From JABDQA01 sp963759125 (GTDB lineage Bacteria; Desulfobacterota; Desulfobulbia; Desulfobulbales; Desulfocapsaceae), in assembly GCA_963759125.1 (NCBI GenBank), contig CAVWXN010000008.1, forward strand, positions 186,001-250,000: a stretch of 64,000 nt of DNA, given 5' to 3'. Position 1 is the first letter of the stretch. Each line of letters opens with the position of its first letter. The notes below the pieces were generated by a model. The model searched no databases. It saw only the letters and a list, made by a program, of their open reading frames with translations, and was not told the origin of the DNA. A program made the position numbers and the translations under genes. Shown in pieces: positions 63,690 to 64,000 of this stretch.

Positions 63690-64000
63690 CTATGATTTTT
63701 CCTGGTATATGTTTTTCAGCACTCGTCCAATTATTGCAATACCTTTTCGTACTGTCTCATCATCCTGGGAATAGGTCAACCTGACACATTCGCTGCTATG
63801 TTTCCAGTCCTCTTTGAGACCCGGGAAAAAATACTGCCCAGACACCACCAGAACCCCCTGCGATTTCAGAAGGCGGTAGAGATCCCCGCTTGAGATCGGC
63901 AGATCCTCAAACCAGAGCCAGAGGAACATGGAGCCTTCAGGTTTGTGCACACGATAAGGAACTCCCTCAAGCTCTTGGTGCACCCAGTTTAAGGCTTTTT
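63690..64000 (-). CDS. avtA: Valine-pyruvate aminotransferase, C-terminal part (gene runs off the window)
   Basis: At least 103 C-terminal residues are present and the frame is open to the window edge at 64000, so the start is outside. GVPYRVHKPEGSMFLWLWFE, GVLVVSGQYFFPGL, HSSECVRLTYSQDDE and GIAIIG match the C-terminus of AvtA, a pyridoxal-phosphate aminotransferase between alanine/pyruvate and valine/2-oxoisovalerate. The stop is 33 bases before the MORN gene start, so it probably heads the same operon. Confidence 0.85.
   Translation of the reverse strand, partial: KALNWVHQELEGVPYRVHKPEGSMFLWLWFEDLPISSGDLYRLLKSQGVLVVSGQYFFPGLKEDWKHSSECVRLTYSQDDETVRKGIAIIGRVLKNIYQEKS

Overview
The window looks like a chromosomal segment of a Gram-negative, anaerobic, organic-acid-oxidising bacterium of the Desulfobacterota, most likely a Desulfobulbales-type sulfate reducer. 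This assignment is an inference. It rests on a pta-ackA-lutC-lutBA order like that of the Desulfovibrio lactate operon, on the CarD-pth-rplY-prs-tRNA-ispE and xerC-hslV-hslU gene orders, and on a class III fructose bisphosphatase, a TAXI-type TRAP transporter and outer-membrane/lipoprotein genes. There is no rRNA, phage, insertion sequence or CRISPR array. The only RNA gene seen is tRNA-Gln(UUG).

Layout. 1-2.3 kb: decayed DUF2269 gene, a gamma-glutamylcyclotransferase-like gene, a C-terminal remnant on the minus strand, and asd. 2.3-4.2 kb (minus): winged-helix unknown, DUF3465 protein, alpha/beta hydrolase. 4.2-10.8 kb (minus): pta-ackA-lutC-lutBA-GNAT, linking lactate oxidation to acetate and ATP; lutBA carries a frameshift. 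10.9-15 kb: PA14 protein and a TAXI TRAP transporter. 16.2-20.5 kb: class III FBPase, a GlpX-family protein that has lost key catalytic residues, and an outer-membrane barrel. 20.6-27.5 kb: orphan solute-binding protein, NhaA, pentapeptide-repeat lipoprotein overlapping dnaE. 27.5-30.4 kb (minus): xerC-hslV-hslU. 30.6-33.7 kb: xseB-ispA-dxs. 33.8-37.1 kb (minus): tatC (frameshifted at a homopolymer), class II aldolase, nucleotide-sugar epimerase. 37.4-40.5 kb: PilR/PilS-type two-component pair. 40.5-53.4 kb (minus): translation and housekeeping block (rho, rpmE, prfA, prmC, murA; rluD-coaE; carD; serA, DUF1844, ispE, tRNA-Gln, prs, rplY, pth). 53.8-56.9 kb: gltX-glnS. 57-64 kb (minus): avtA (partial), a MORN-repeat exported protein broken by two frameshifts, DUF4177 protein, M20 amidohydrolase, YbdK-type ligase, GGT-family protein and a small membrane protein.

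How the genes fit together. Lactate to pyruvate to acetyl-CoA/acetate (lutBA, lutC, pta, ackA) sits beside gluconeogenic steps (class II aldolase, class III FBPase). Isoprenoid precursors are covered by dxs, ispA and ispE. The last 7 kb looks like one tightly packed operon for gamma-glutamyl or acyl-amino-acid compounds attached to an envelope MORN protein, and it is the best candidate for an undescribed system. The most striking single observation is the degenerate GlpX next to an intact class III FBPase.

Caution: three genes (lutBA, tatC and the MORN gene, which has two breaks) carry four single-base-type frameshifts. Sequencing error is a live alternative to real gene decay or programmed slippage.
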